50,249 bases of DNA from M3007 sp044350415 (GCA_044350415.1 JBILHQ010000014.1:1-50249), one strand, 5' to 3'; shown: positions 33,116 to 42,567, counted from the first letter of the stretch. Notes: generated from the sequence alone by a model not told the origin. Made by a program: numbers and translations.

Positions 33116-33195
33116 TTCGAAAGGCTCAGTGACTCTGCCAAAGTGCGGTCACTGAGCCTGTTTCGAAAGGCTCTGTAACCATGCCAAAGTGCGGT
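33116..33195. repeat. Tandem TTCGAAAGGCTC repeats with a perfect 12-bp hairpin
   Basis: Two copies of a 34-nt unit (33116-33149 and 33162-33195) agree at 30 positions. Inside them AGGCTCAGTGAC (33122-33133) and GTCACTGAGCCT (33148-33159) form a perfect stem with a 14-nt loop, 23 nt after the CBM gene stop. It may terminate or attenuate transcription before susC. A shorter relative lies at 40891-40910. Confidence 0.65.
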
Positions 33196-33238
33196 TGGCT
33201 GCCGAAAACTGAAAAAATATTTAATAAAAAACTAATAT

Positions 33239-36200
33239 ATGCGACATCTTTTCACTGCCATTATTCTTTTCTTCACTATTGCATCGTACGCACAGGTAAA
33301 AATTACCGGCCGCGTTACCCTGGCACCAGATGGTGAAGGTGCGATTGGGGCGACCATCCAGATTAAAGGAGTTGCGTCCGGCACTTCCACCGATTTCGAC
33401 GGCAACTTCAGTCTCACCGTTCCCGATCGCTCGGTCATTCTTGTTATTTCCTATACGGGATTCACTACCCAGGAAATACCCGTGGGCAATTTGACCTTTT
33501 TTGACATTATACTCTCTGAAAATGCCTCACAACTCAGCGAAGTAGTAGTTACCGGCTATGGCGTACAAAAGCGCTCCAGCATAAGTGGCAGTGTCTCTAC
33601 GATCGGTGCTACTGAAATCGCGGAAAAACCCATTTTACGGGTGGAGCAAGCATTGCAGGGCCGCACCGCTGGTGTTCAGGTCGCGCAGGTATCGGGCTCG
33701 CCCGGCAGCAGCCTCACCGTACGCGTACGCGGCGTGGGTACCATTAACAACAGTGATCCATTGTATATCGTGGATGGCATGCCTGTTGATGGTCTCGACT
33801 TCCTCAATCCAAATGATATAGAAAATATTAACGTCCTCAAAGATGCGGCATCGGCTGCCATTTACGGTTCGCGGGGTGCCAACGGCGTGGTGCTCATTAC
33901 CACCAAAGGCGGCAAACGCAACCAGGACGGAAAAATCAGTTACGACGCATACATGGGTATCCAACGCCCTGCCCGCCTGCTCGACCTGCTCGATGCCCGC
34001 GAATATGCCACCCTCCAAAACGAAGCGTATATCGCTGCCGGGAAAACACCATTGCCCGAATTCGCCAATCCCGCCGCACTCGGTACCGGCACTGACTGGC
34101 AAGAAGCCGTTTTTAGTCATGCGCCCATTGCCAGCCACCAACTTACTTTTACAGGCGGCGGTGAAAAATCAGCATATACGCTTTCCGGCAATTATTTCTC
34201 CCAGGATGGTATTGTAGGAAAAGACAAAGCGCGTTTCGAGCGGGCTACAGTTCGCCTCAACGGCAACCACGACCTGAAAAAATGGTTTACCATCGGCAAT
34301 AATCTCGGCTTTACCTGGCTTAGCCGCAATGCATTGGTGGAAAACAGCCAGTATAACTCGCCGTTGATCCGCGCCCTGAATATGGACCCGGTAACGCCTG
34401 TGTACAAGGCCAACGGTACCTATGCTTATTCCAATTACGCTTCTACCGACATCGCCAATCCGGTGAATGGTATCGCTCAAACGCACAACAACTGGACAAG
34501 CAACCGCATCGTCGGCAATATTTATGGCAACCTGAAACTGGGCAACCACCTGAGTTTTCGGTCTTCCGCCAGCATGGATGCTACTTTTGCGGTACAAAAA
34601 GGATTTAATCCCCGTTTTGACCTGAGCAACCTGCCGATATCTGAAGGCCCCGCTGCTGAGAAAAACTTAGTGAACAGTGTCAGTGTAGGCAATAACAACT
34701 GGCGCAACTGGCAATGGGAAAATGTGCTCACTTACCAGCAAAATTTCGGCGAACTACATGATGTCACATTCATCGCCGGTACCACCGCCCTCAACCGGCG
34801 CTATGATGCCAATGGCGGCGCCAACACCAACCTGCCTTCCAATGATCCGAAAGATGCATACATTTCCAATACCATCGACCCGATCGCGTCCCAAAGCGCC
34901 TATCAATATGCCTCAGAATCGGCGTTGAATTCCTGGTTTGGCAAAGCCAATTACGAATTCAAAAATACCTATTTGTTTTCTGCGACTTTCCGGGCCGACG
35001 GTTCTTCCCGTTTTGGCAAAAACAACCGGTATGGTTATTTCCCCTCCTTCTCTGGTGGTTGGGTAGCGAGTCATGAAGATTTTTGGAAAATTGACGCGAT
35101 CAGTTTCTTCAAAGTGCGCGCCAGCTGGGGACAAAATGGCAACGAAAGCATTGGCGATTACAGTTTCACCACAGTGGTCAACAACGGCCAAAACTATACC
35201 TTCAGTCCCAACGAAATCATCACCAACGGTGCAGTCGCACTGAGCGCTGCCAATCCCGATCTCAAATGGGAAACCAGCACTCAAACCGATGTGGGTGTCG
35301 ATTTGGAATTACTGGATGGAAAGGTAAATTTTACCGGCGATTACTACATCAAAAAAACATCCGACATGCTGTATGCGGCACCGATTCCATTGGTGGCAGG
35401 TACAGCAGCGCCTGTACAAAATGTGGCTGATGCAGAAAATCGCGGCTGGGAATTATCGCTCAGTTACCGCAATAATGACAGAGCGTTCCACTACAATGTC
35501 AGTGGCAATATCGCATTTGTGAGCAGCAAAGTAACCAGCCTTGGCCGCGGCGGCGAACCCGTTCTTTCGGGTTATGTGCAAGCCGCCAATGCCAATGCCG
35601 CTAAAACAGACGTAGGGCATTCTGTCGCTTCGTTCTTTGGTTTTGTAACCGACGGTATTTTCCAAACATCCTCCGAAGTGGAAGCACATGCCTTCCAAAG
35701 CGAAGGCACTGCTCCGGGCGATATCCGGTTCAAAGATTTGGACGGCAATGGCGTCATTGATGCCGCCGACCGCACTTATATTGGCAATCCAACGCCTGAT
35801 TTTACTTATGGTTTCAATACAGATTTCAGTTGGAAAGGGCTTGAATTGAACCTGTTTTTCCAGGGTTCCCAAGGCAATGATATTTTCAACAATACGATTC
35901 GATACGACTTTTCTTATGTCAACCGGCCAGCGACAGCGCTCAATCGCTGGACCGGGCCAGGCACTTCGAATTCGGAGCCGCGGGTCAATCTGAATGACCC
36001 CAACCAAAATGCACGCGTATCGGATCGGTTTGTGGAAGATGGCTCTTACCTCCGATTGAAAAATGTACAGTTAGCATACAACTTGTCCAAACCATGGTTA
36101 AAAAAGATGCATTTTGACAAGGTAAAAGTCTATATAGCTGGCCAAAACATAGTAACATTTACCAAATATTCGGGTCTTGATCCGGAAATTGGCAATATTG

Positions 36201-36283
36201 GCGGCAGTCTCGAAATTGGTATTGACCGCGGATTTTACCCTCAGGCACGCACAGTCACCGGTGGTGTTAGTTTAACTTTTTAA
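33239..36283 (+). CDS. susC: SusC-family TonB-linked outer-membrane glycan transporter
   Basis: 1014 residues: signal peptide (1-18, ASYAQ), CarboxypepD-regulatory-like domain (about 20-95), the SusC signature SEVVVTGYGVQKRSSISGS (about 98-118), plug with DPLYIVDGMPVDGL and NVLKDAASAAIYGSRGANGV (about 175-220), then a large beta barrel. In the family, SusC and SusD form a lidded pore that takes up oligosaccharides using TonB energy. It is followed by susD after 10 nt and by two GH16 enzyme genes, which points to beta-1,3-glucan or a mixed-linkage glucan as substrate. Confidence 0.96.
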   Translation: MRHLFTAIILFFTIASYAQVKITGRVTLAPDGEGAIGATIQIKGVASGTSTDFDGNFSLTVPDRSVILVISYTGFTTQEIPVGNLTFFDIILSENASQLSEVVVTGYGVQKRSSISGSVSTIGATEIAEKPILRVEQALQGRTAGVQVAQVSGSPGSSLTVRVRGVGTINNSDPLYIVDGMPVDGLDFLNPNDIENINVLKDAASAAIYGSRGANGVVLITTKGGKRNQDGKISYDAYMGIQRPARLLDLLDAREYATLQNEAYIAAGKTPLPEFANPAALGTGTDWQEAVFSHAPIASHQLTFTGGGEKSAYTLSGNYFSQDGIVGKDKARFERATVRLNGNHDLKKWFTIGNNLGFTWLSRNALVENSQYNSPLIRALNMDPVTPVYKANGTYAYSNYASTDIANPVNGIAQTHNNWTSNRIVGNIYGNLKLGNHLSFRSSASMDATFAVQKGFNPRFDLSNLPISEGPAAEKNLVNSVSVGNNNWRNWQWENVLTYQQNFGELHDVTFIAGTTALNRRYDANGGANTNLPSNDPKDAYISNTIDPIASQSAYQYASESALNSWFGKANYEFKNTYLFSATFRADGSSRFGKNNRYGYFPSFSGGWVASHEDFWKIDAISFFKVRASWGQNGNESIGDYSFTTVVNNGQNYTFSPNEIITNGAVALSAANPDLKWETSTQTDVGVDLELLDGKVNFTGDYYIKKTSDMLYAAPIPLVAGTAAPVQNVADAENRGWELSLSYRNNDRAFHYNVSGNIAFVSSKVTSLGRGGEPVLSGYVQAANANAAKTDVGHSVASFFGFVTDGIFQTSSEVEAHAFQSEGTAPGDIRFKDLDGNGVIDAADRTYIGNPTPDFTYGFNTDFSWKGLELNLFFQGSQGNDIFNNTIRYDFSYVNRPATALNRWTGPGTSNSEPRVNLNDPNQNARVSDRFVEDGSYLRLKNVQLAYNLSKPWLKKMHFDKVKVYIAGQNIVTFTKYSGLDPEIGNIGGSLEIGIDRGFYPQARTVTGGVSLTF

Positions 36284-36293
36284 ATTCAGCAAC

Positions 36294-37775
36294 ATGAAAA
36301 AAATACTCATCTCTGGTCTGATGTTGTTTGCAATGTCCTGCAACAAAGACTTTTTGGAAAAAGCCCCGATTGTAGGGGTTACAGAGGAAAATTTTTACCG
36401 CACAGCAGCAGATGCTGTTGCGGCAGTCAATGCGGCGTATGCGCCCTTGCAATTTCAAATTTCGCCCGCTGGCCATTTCCGCTGGTTTTGGGGCGATATC
36501 ATGTCGGACGATGCCGTCAAAGGCGGTTCGGGCGATAATGATGTCAACAGTTTATTACAACTCGAGACATTTCGGGGTCCCACCAATACCGATTTATTAG
36601 AATCGGAGTGGGGCGCAAATTACGAAGGGATTTACCGGGCCAATGTGGTACTGGAAAAAGTACCGCCCATCGCAATGGATGAAAAATTGAAAGCCCGTAT
36701 TTTGGGCGAAGCAAAATTCATTCGTGCCTGGAATTTTTACAACCTCGCCGCTATGTTTGGTGGCGTTCCGTTGGCCGATCATGTGTTGGCACCATCAGAA
36801 TACAATATGACCCGCAGCTCAGCCAATCAGGTGTGGGATTTGGTGGAAACGGATCTCCGCGAAGCAACAGAAGTTCTTTGGAAACGCAGCGACTACCCAC
36901 TCGCCGATCTGGGTCGTATTACGAAAGGAACTGCGCAGGCATTGCTCGTCAAAACCCTGTTGTGGCGCCAGAAATGGGCAGAAGCCAAAACAGTTGTAGA
37001 AGCAATTATCAGTTCTAATGAGTACCAACTGGTGAATAATTATGCGGAAATTTTCACCGAAGATGGTGAGAACAACACCGAATCGGTGTTTGAAATCCAG
37101 TACATGAACGCTTCCGGCGGCAACTGGGGTAAAAACAATGCCAACGAAGGCAGCTTTACCAATGTATTCCAGCGCGCCCGCGGGCAGTTTGCCGGCTTTG
37201 GATTCAATATCCCTACACAGGATTTTGTAGACGAATTTTTCAAAGAAGGTTTTGAAGATCCCCGGTTGAAATCAACGGTTTTCCGGGTGGGCGATGCCAT
37301 GGGCGACCGCGGCATATTTACCATTGATGCGACAGGTGGTATCCCTTACCAGTATTACGCAAAAAAATATTTTATCAGCAAGAGCGAAGATGCGCCTTTT
37401 GGCGACCCCAGCCCGAATGGCGGCAGCAATGACCGGGTAATTCGTTTCTCCGATGTCCTGTTGATGCACGCAGAAGCGGCTTACCATACCGGCGATGAAG
37501 CAGGGGCGAAGGTTTCCCTCAATAAGGTGCGCTCACGGGTAAACATCCCGAATATTTCAGCCACCGGACCGGCGCTGCTCGACGCCATTTACCGCGAACG
37601 CCGCCTCGAACTGGGCCTGGAAGCACACCGCTTCTTCGATCTGGTACGGACAGGCAGAGCGCCACAGGTACTGAGTTCAATAGGTTTCCGCACAGGTGTG
37701 CATGAATTGTTCCCGATTCCGCAATCGCAGATCCAGGCGACCAATGGCGCATTAACGCAGAATCCAGGATATTGA
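36294..37775 (+). CDS. susD: SusD/RagB-family glycan-binding lipoprotein
   Basis: 493 residues with a lipoprotein signal (GLMLFAMSC, Cys16). The N-terminal SusD-like helices (DFLEKAPIVGVTEENFYRTAADAVAAVNAAY) and the TPR-like core (FIRAWNFYNLAAMFGGVPL) are typical. The C-terminal RagB/SusD signature is present (LLMHAEAAYHTGD, IYRERRLELGLEAHRFFDLVRTG, FPIPQSQIQ). The family forms the lid over SusC and helps select the glycan. It has 10 nt to susC upstream and 54 nt to the next lipoprotein downstream. Confidence 0.96.
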   Translation: MKKILISGLMLFAMSCNKDFLEKAPIVGVTEENFYRTAADAVAAVNAAYAPLQFQISPAGHFRWFWGDIMSDDAVKGGSGDNDVNSLLQLETFRGPTNTDLLESEWGANYEGIYRANVVLEKVPPIAMDEKLKARILGEAKFIRAWNFYNLAAMFGGVPLADHVLAPSEYNMTRSSANQVWDLVETDLREATEVLWKRSDYPLADLGRITKGTAQALLVKTLLWRQKWAEAKTVVEAIISSNEYQLVNNYAEIFTEDGENNTESVFEIQYMNASGGNWGKNNANEGSFTNVFQRARGQFAGFGFNIPTQDFVDEFFKEGFEDPRLKSTVFRVGDAMGDRGIFTIDATGGIPYQYYAKKYFISKSEDAPFGDPSPNGGSNDRVIRFSDVLLMHAEAAYHTGDEAGAKVSLNKVRSRVNIPNISATGPALLDAIYRERRLELGLEAHRFFDLVRTGRAPQVLSSIGFRTGVHELFPIPQSQIQATNGALTQNPGY

Positions 37776-37829
37776 ATGGTTAGTGTGAAAATTAAACATT
37801 AAAAAGGGATTTCATTCAATTAATTAAAA

Positions 37830-38666
37830 ATGAAGAATTTAAAAATATACTTTTTCACTTTGGTCGTGCTGTCGGTGATTGCTTGCCGCCCCGACCGCGA
37901 CGACGAAATCACCCTCGGTGATGCGCCTGCGTTGCCCACCTTTAGTCTGGAGCCTGTAGCCGGCGACAGCAATCGCTGGGTGGTAAAAGACCTTACACCA
38001 AGTGCATTCCAAAGACTTTGGGATTTCCAGGGTGGCAATCCTAAAAACTCCGCAGATGCGCTGGATACGGTTTATTTTGCCAAAAAAGGAACATACAATA
38101 TCACTTTGTACACTTCCTTATCCGACGGCAGTGGCACTTCGAATCTGACTAAAAAAATTACTATTCTCAATGATGGTGTGCCTGATTGTACTCCACAAAC
38201 AGCCTTATTGACTGGAGATTGTGGCACACCCGGCAAAGGATGGACATTGTCGCACGATGCCGGAGCTGTAAAAGTTGGGCCGACTTACGATGACTATTCC
38301 TGGTTTACTTCTACTGCCAACAGTTTGCAGGATGCCCAATACGACGACCGTTTTTGGTTTGCTTTTGATGGACAGCAATTTGAAAACCGAAATAATGGAG
38401 CCTCTGTCAATCCGTGGAATGGCTATTCCGTGGAACCGCATGCGCCGGGCGTGAGCGAATTCCTTTTCCTCGAAGGAACTGGAATCAACGGCGCGGATCA
38501 GATTCTGCTGCCTGACGATCAGTTTATGGGCGTTTGGGATTGTGATAACCTGATGACCATTATTAAATTAACAGCGACCGAATTGATTGTTCGCGCCCGT
38601 ATCCGCAACCAGGCTGGTGTTCCGAATGCCGAAGGTTGGTTTGAATTGCATTTTGAAGCAAATTAA
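37830..38666 (+). CDS. PKD-like lipoprotein in the SusE/F position (probable glucan binding)
   Basis: 278 residues. Lipoprotein signal with Cys19 (LVVLSVIACRPD). A PKD-like domain spans about residues 35-110 (LWDFQGGNPKNS, DTVYFAKKGTYNITLYTS, NLTKKITI). The rest is beta-rich with many aromatic residues (YDDYSWFTSTANS, DDRFWFAFDG) that could bind sugar rings. Such proteins follow susD in many Bacteroidota laminarin loci and act as surface glycan-binding proteins; that role is inferred from position and composition. Only 3 nt separate it from the first GH16 gene. Confidence 0.75.
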   Translation: MKNLKIYFFTLVVLSVIACRPDRDDEITLGDAPALPTFSLEPVAGDSNRWVVKDLTPSAFQRLWDFQGGNPKNSADALDTVYFAKKGTYNITLYTSLSDGSGTSNLTKKITILNDGVPDCTPQTALLTGDCGTPGKGWTLSHDAGAVKVGPTYDDYSWFTSTANSLQDAQYDDRFWFAFDGQQFENRNNGASVNPWNGYSVEPHAPGVSEFLFLEGTGINGADQILLPDDQFMGVWDCDNLMTIIKLTATELIVRARIRNQAGVPNAEGWFELHFEAN

Positions 38667-38669
38667 TCT

Positions 38670-39503
38670 ATGAACAAATCTCATTTTTTAGTGCTTTGCA
38701 GCGCTCTTTTTCTGATCCTATCCAGTTGTCACACTGCTAAAAAAGGGACGACCGATACTAACCAAACGTCACCATGGAAATTGGTGTGGTCCGATGAATT
38801 TAACCAGAACGGGTTGCCCGATTCCACCAAATGGGGATACGATCGCGGCGACGGATGCCCCAATGTCTGTGGCTGGGGTAACAACGAACTGGAATATTAC
38901 ATGGTGGCCCGACAGGAAAATGCCCGCGTGGAAAATGGCATGCTGATTATCGAAGCCCGAAAGGAAAAAACACATTCCAAAAAGTATTCCTCCGCCCGTT
39001 TGGCGACCAAAAACAAGGGCGATTGGAAATACGGAAAATTCGAGATCAAAGCAAAACTACCTTCCGGACGGGGCATTTGGCCCGCCATCTGGATGCTGCC
39101 CACCGACTGGAAGTATGGTGGCTGGCCAGCAAGTGGCGAAATTGATATCATGGAAAATGTAGGTTATTTGCCCGACAGCATGTTCAGCACGGCACATAGC
39201 CAACGATTTAATCATAGCATCGGCACCCAGGTGACAAAAGGTATCTTTGACAACACCTTGAGTACTCAATTTCATACCTATGGTATTGAATGGGATGCTG
39301 ACAAAATTGATTTCTTGTTCGATGGTGTCAAATTTCATTCCTTCGTCAACCGCAAGGAAGGATTCGAAGCATGGCCATTTGATCAACGATTTCACCTCCT
39401 CCTCAATGTCGCCGTTGGCGGCAACTGGGGCGGAAAAAAAGGCGTGGATGAATCCATCTGGCCACAACGAATGGAAGTGGATTATGTACGGGTTTATCAA
39501 TAA
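38670..39503 (+). CDS. GH16 endo-beta-glucanase lipoprotein (laminarinase-like)
   Basis: 277 residues, lipid-anchored (LILSSC, Cys20) with almost only the catalytic domain. WKLVWSDEFNQNG opens the jelly roll, GWGNNELEYY lines the substrate cleft, and the GH16 motif GEIDIMEN carries nucleophile Glu157, Asp159 and acid/base Glu162. WPAIWML and DQRFHLLLNVAVGGNWGG are typical of laminarinases. It hydrolyses internal beta-1,3 (or mixed beta-1,3/1,4) bonds; exact specificity cannot be read by eye. As a lipoprotein in a Sus locus it probably works at the outer face of the outer membrane. Confidence 0.93.
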   Translation: MNKSHFLVLCSALFLILSSCHTAKKGTTDTNQTSPWKLVWSDEFNQNGLPDSTKWGYDRGDGCPNVCGWGNNELEYYMVARQENARVENGMLIIEARKEKTHSKKYSSARLATKNKGDWKYGKFEIKAKLPSGRGIWPAIWMLPTDWKYGGWPASGEIDIMENVGYLPDSMFSTAHSQRFNHSIGTQVTKGIFDNTLSTQFHTYGIEWDADKIDFLFDGVKFHSFVNRKEGFEAWPFDQRFHLLLNVAVGGNWGGKKGVDESIWPQRMEVDYVRVYQ

Positions 39504-39511
39504 TTAATTTA

Positions 39512-39643
39512 GTTCCAAGTCTGTTAGTCCCAAGTGCCAGGTCTGTAGTGTCAACCGCAAGCAGGGCCGTTTTCTATTCATGGACGGCATGCTTGAAGCC
39601 CGCTTCTACGGACCTGGAACTTTGGACTAATAGACTCTGGACT
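39512..39643. repeat. 132-bp element with 38-bp imperfect terminal inverted repeats
   Basis: The left end (39512-39549) and right end (39606-39643) are reverse complements at 31 of 38 positions. Words such as GTTAGTCC and CCAGGTC recur. The 56-nt centre has no coding sequence. It separates the two GH16 genes and could form a long hairpin in the mRNA. Confidence 0.7.
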
Positions 39644-39658
39644 TAAAAAACAACAATT

Positions 39659-40876
39659 ATGAAAAATATCACCAATACTTGCCTGACGGCGCTCGCATTA
39701 TCTTTCGTCTTTGCCGGTTGTATCCGGGAAGACGATGGCATTCCAGCAGATTTGAGTTTACCGGTTATCACTGCTACTGATATCACACTGCAGGAAGAGG
39801 ATGTCAACAAAACGATTCAATTGACCCTCACCTTAACGGGGGATAATCCGACCAATGCTGTGGTCAATTTTGCAGCATTGCCGGGAACGGCTTTAGTCAG
39901 TGATGATTACGAATTATTGACTGCCGGGAAACTGATTTTCGCGCCGGGAGAAACTTCTAAATCGATTGATATCAAATTGATCGGCGATGAAGTGAAAGAA
40001 CCCCGCGAACAATTCCAAATCAAGTTCTACAACCCCATCAATGCCAAACTTTCCAAAGACGTTATTACGATCACCATCGAAGATGACGACAATAATGCTG
40101 CAGGCCTGATCATCCCAACCACCGGATTTACTTCTCCGGCGCAATATGCAGGCTACAACCTGGTCTGGTCGGATGAGTTTGACGGCACTGAACTGAACAC
40201 TGCCGACTGGACATTCGAAACCGGCGACGGCTGCCCGGGCAACTGTGGCTGGGGCAACAATGAGCTACAGTATTACCGCAACGAAAATACCAGTTTTGTG
40301 GATGGCAACTTAGTAATCACCGCTAAAAAACAATCCTTTGGCGGCGACGATTATACCTCCTCAAGGTTAATTACTAAAGGAAAACAGCAGTTTAAATTTG
40401 GCCGGATCGATATCCGCGCTGCTTTGCCCAAAGGGCAGGGACTTTGGCCGGCGCTCTGGATGCTGGGCTCCAATATCGACGCGGTGAGCTGGCCAGCTTG
40501 TGGAGAAATAGATATCATGGAACTCGCTGGCAACCTGCCCAACCGGGTAGTGGGTACCGTACACTACGGTGCTAATGTTGCTGCCCATCAATATACCAGC
40601 CAGTCGAAGTATTTAAGTGGCACAGATAATTTCCAGGATGAATTCCACATCTTTTCCATCAACTGGGAGAATAACCTGATTGAATTTTTGGTGGATAACG
40701 AGGTGTATCACACCATTACCCCTGCATCATTGAACGGCGCGCCTTATCCGTTCAATAAAAATTTCTTCTTTGTCTTCAATGTGGCTGTCGGCGGTAACTT
40801 CCCCGGCAATCCCGACAACAGCACTGCTTTCCCGCAATGGATGGTGGTGGATTATGTGCGGGTGTTCCAGAAATAA
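39659..40876 (+). CDS. GH16 endo-beta-glucanase lipoprotein with Calx-beta domain
   Basis: 405 residues. Lipoprotein signal (SFVFAGC, Cys21); a Calx-beta domain at about 35-143 (LQEEDVNKTIQLTLTL, LIFAPGETSKSIDIKLIGD, ITITIEDDD); then a GH16 domain (about 165-405). The catalytic motif is GEIDIMEL with Glu283 as nucleophile and Glu288 as acid/base. GWGNNELQYY and FFFVFNVAVGGNFPG are shared with the preceding enzyme, so the two are paralogs. The Calx-beta domain is probably a spacer holding the enzyme off the membrane. It ends the locus; the two enzymes may differ in linkage or chain-length preference. Confidence 0.93.
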   Translation: MKNITNTCLTALALSFVFAGCIREDDGIPADLSLPVITATDITLQEEDVNKTIQLTLTLTGDNPTNAVVNFAALPGTALVSDDYELLTAGKLIFAPGETSKSIDIKLIGDEVKEPREQFQIKFYNPINAKLSKDVITITIEDDDNNAAGLIIPTTGFTSPAQYAGYNLVWSDEFDGTELNTADWTFETGDGCPGNCGWGNNELQYYRNENTSFVDGNLVITAKKQSFGGDDYTSSRLITKGKQQFKFGRIDIRAALPKGQGLWPALWMLGSNIDAVSWPACGEIDIMELAGNLPNRVVGTVHYGANVAAHQYTSQSKYLSGTDNFQDEFHIFSINWENNLIEFLVDNEVYHTITPASLNGAPYPFNKNFFFVFNVAVGGNFPGNPDNSTAFPQWMVVDYVRVFQK

Positions 40877-41029
40877 AAGAGAATATCGATACTTCGACAG
40901 GCTCAGTAACCACTTGAGGATTGGCGCCTTTTGGTTTTAAGATTTCAGATGTTCTCCTCCCAACGCAACAAGTCTTTGTATGCAACTATGACATCTTATA
41001 TCCGGGATTTAAAAGCCTCATAAGTTACT

Positions 41030-41066
41030 ACAACTCCGCGAAAGACCAGATCTTTCGTGGAGTTGT
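41030..41066. terminator. 16-bp hairpin downstream of the glucan locus
   Basis: Arms ACAACTCCGCGAAAGA and TCTTTCGTGGAGTTGT pair with one G-T position around the 5-nt loop CCAGA. No T-run follows on either strand, so it may stabilise mRNA ends or be a palindromic repeat more than a classic terminator. Confidence 0.5.
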
Positions 41067-41197
41067 GGTAAAATGTATGTAATAAGTCTGATTTTTGTCC
41101 AAAAAAAATAAAATTTCGGTCATAGACGCCGGTTTGAGAAACCACCACGAAGAAGCATAAAAAGTTTTTAAAAAATATTTATTAATATTTATGAATT

Positions 41198-41205
41198 TAT
41201 CTTTG
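41198..41205 (+). promoter_or_regulatory. Candidate -7 promoter element TATCTTTG
   Basis: It matches TAnnTTTG and lies just before the open frame of the frameshifted lipoprotein gene. No -33 box is apparent. Confidence 0.35.
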
Positions 41206-41213
41206 TAATAATA

Positions 41214-42228
41214 TTGCCTTGTGCAAGGCAAACATTCTTTCGCCAAAACTTTTCTACAACGCAGACAACCTTCTTTAAGACCAGGACAACCATTGGATTA
41301 TCCTGTTCGTTCCTTTTCGCTACGCTTTTAACTTATTGTAAAAAGGAACTGCCTAACCCACCTGTCAATGGAAATCCACCTGATACGGCCTTGCGAACTG
41401 ACTGCAAACTTTATATGAGTTATGAAGTAGAGACAACCAGGTTGATAAGACCGTTAAATGAAGCCGATTTTCGAATACTAAGCACCGTGCGTAATGAACA
41501 ATTTGGGTACTCCTGCAATACCTTATGCTGTTATTTGGAGAAATGAAGATGAATCCGATGGGTTGATCTTGACCAGACTACTGGGGTCAAGAGCGAATCT
41601 TGTTATTGACGGAAATGATAACGGATATCTGGAGTGTTTCAGAGATGAAATAAATGACCGTTTGAAAGAATTAAATGATCAGAAATTTGATGCACAAACA
41701 ATGGCGGTGTTAGGTATTGCTTCTGCTATTAACAAATTGAATGGAGTGGTAAGTGTGAATGCAGAAACTGGCGCTATCACAATAGATAACGGGAAAATAA
41801 TTGAATCGGCATTAGGTACGCTTAACGCGATTAAGTCACTTATTACTGCCCTGAAAAAAATTGACACCCAATTAGGTGAAATTCTTGAATGTGAATTGGT
41901 ACATCAAGTGTTGAACCTTAGATGGAATTTACTTGTCTCCGGAGAATTTACTGCGGTACCTATTGAACTACAGGTACCTGATGCGGTTTGCTGTGACGAA
42001 TGTTACTCAGAACCAGACCCACAAATACAGGGGTATTGTTTCAGTGTATGTTTTAATGGTCCGGCAGTCCCAAATTCACCCGGATTTTGTTATCAATATG
42101 AACCTCAAACTTTATACTATTTTATTCAAACCCCACATGATGGTTTGCTCACACGTGATGAGCAACTACTTTCCGGAGCAGCAAAAACCTATGAAGCTAA
42201 AAAGACCAACCACATACTGGAATTATAG
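41214..42228 (+). pseudogene. Frameshifted lipoprotein-like gene
   Basis: Two overlapping frames form one gene. The first (41214-41546, TTG start) has a lipoprotein-like signal (FLFATLLTYCKKEL) and runs to FRILSTVRNEQFG, then derails into SCNTLCCYLEK. The second (ATG 41494) continues with TPAIPYAVIWRNEDESDG. Removing one G from the GGG after TTT near 41511-41513 joins them as EQFG-TPAIPYAVIW. The second part has a helical region (about KLNGVVSVNAETGAI to IKSLITALKKIDTQLGEI) and a Cys-rich end (VCCDECYSEPDPQIQGYCFSVCF). No good ATG start exists for the first part. It is either a pseudogene or an assembly error. Function unknown. Confidence 0.6.
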
Positions 42229-42315
42229 TTTGTTGCGGTGACAGGGATATTATATGTTTTAAATTTTAAGCGCATGTCTCGCAACTTTTCAATATAACTA
42301 TTTATTCCCCCATCA

Positions 42316-42567
42316 ATGACAAATAATATCCTGTTCTGGACCTGCTGGAGTATCGAAATGGTATTTATGTTCTGGTGGCTCTTCGATGACCTGAAACTCA
42401 CCTATATCCAACTGAACCCTTTTATTACTATTGATTTTCTGTGGTTGATGACTGCATTGGTTATCCGCCTCGCCATGAATGCACGGGGTATTTCACTGAC
42501 GATGATGAGCATTACGGTAATGCCCCTGGCTATCATGGGCCTGTATTTATTAGTAATATGGAATTGA
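42316..42567 (+). CDS. Small membrane protein
   Basis: 83 residues, starting MTNNILFWTCW. Almost the whole protein is hydrophobic, with three likely membrane helices (about 5-24, 36-55, 60-80). There are few charged residues, with an Asp pair and Lys between helices 1 and 2. I do not recognise it. The unbroken frame and helix pattern support a real gene, but no neighbour ties it to a pathway. Confidence 0.55.
   Translation: MTNNILFWTCWSIEMVFMFWWLFDDLKLTYIQLNPFITIDFLWLMTALVIRLAMNARGISLTMMSITVMPLAIMGLYLLVIWN

Larger units (their letters stand above)
40877..41213. other. 337-nt gene-free region after the glucan locus
   Basis: It contains a partial TTCGACAGGCTCAGT repeat (40891-40910) like the one before susC, a strong hairpin at 41030-41066, an AT-rich stretch and a -7-like box at 41198-41205. 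No coding sequence is recognised on either strand. Confidence 0.65.
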
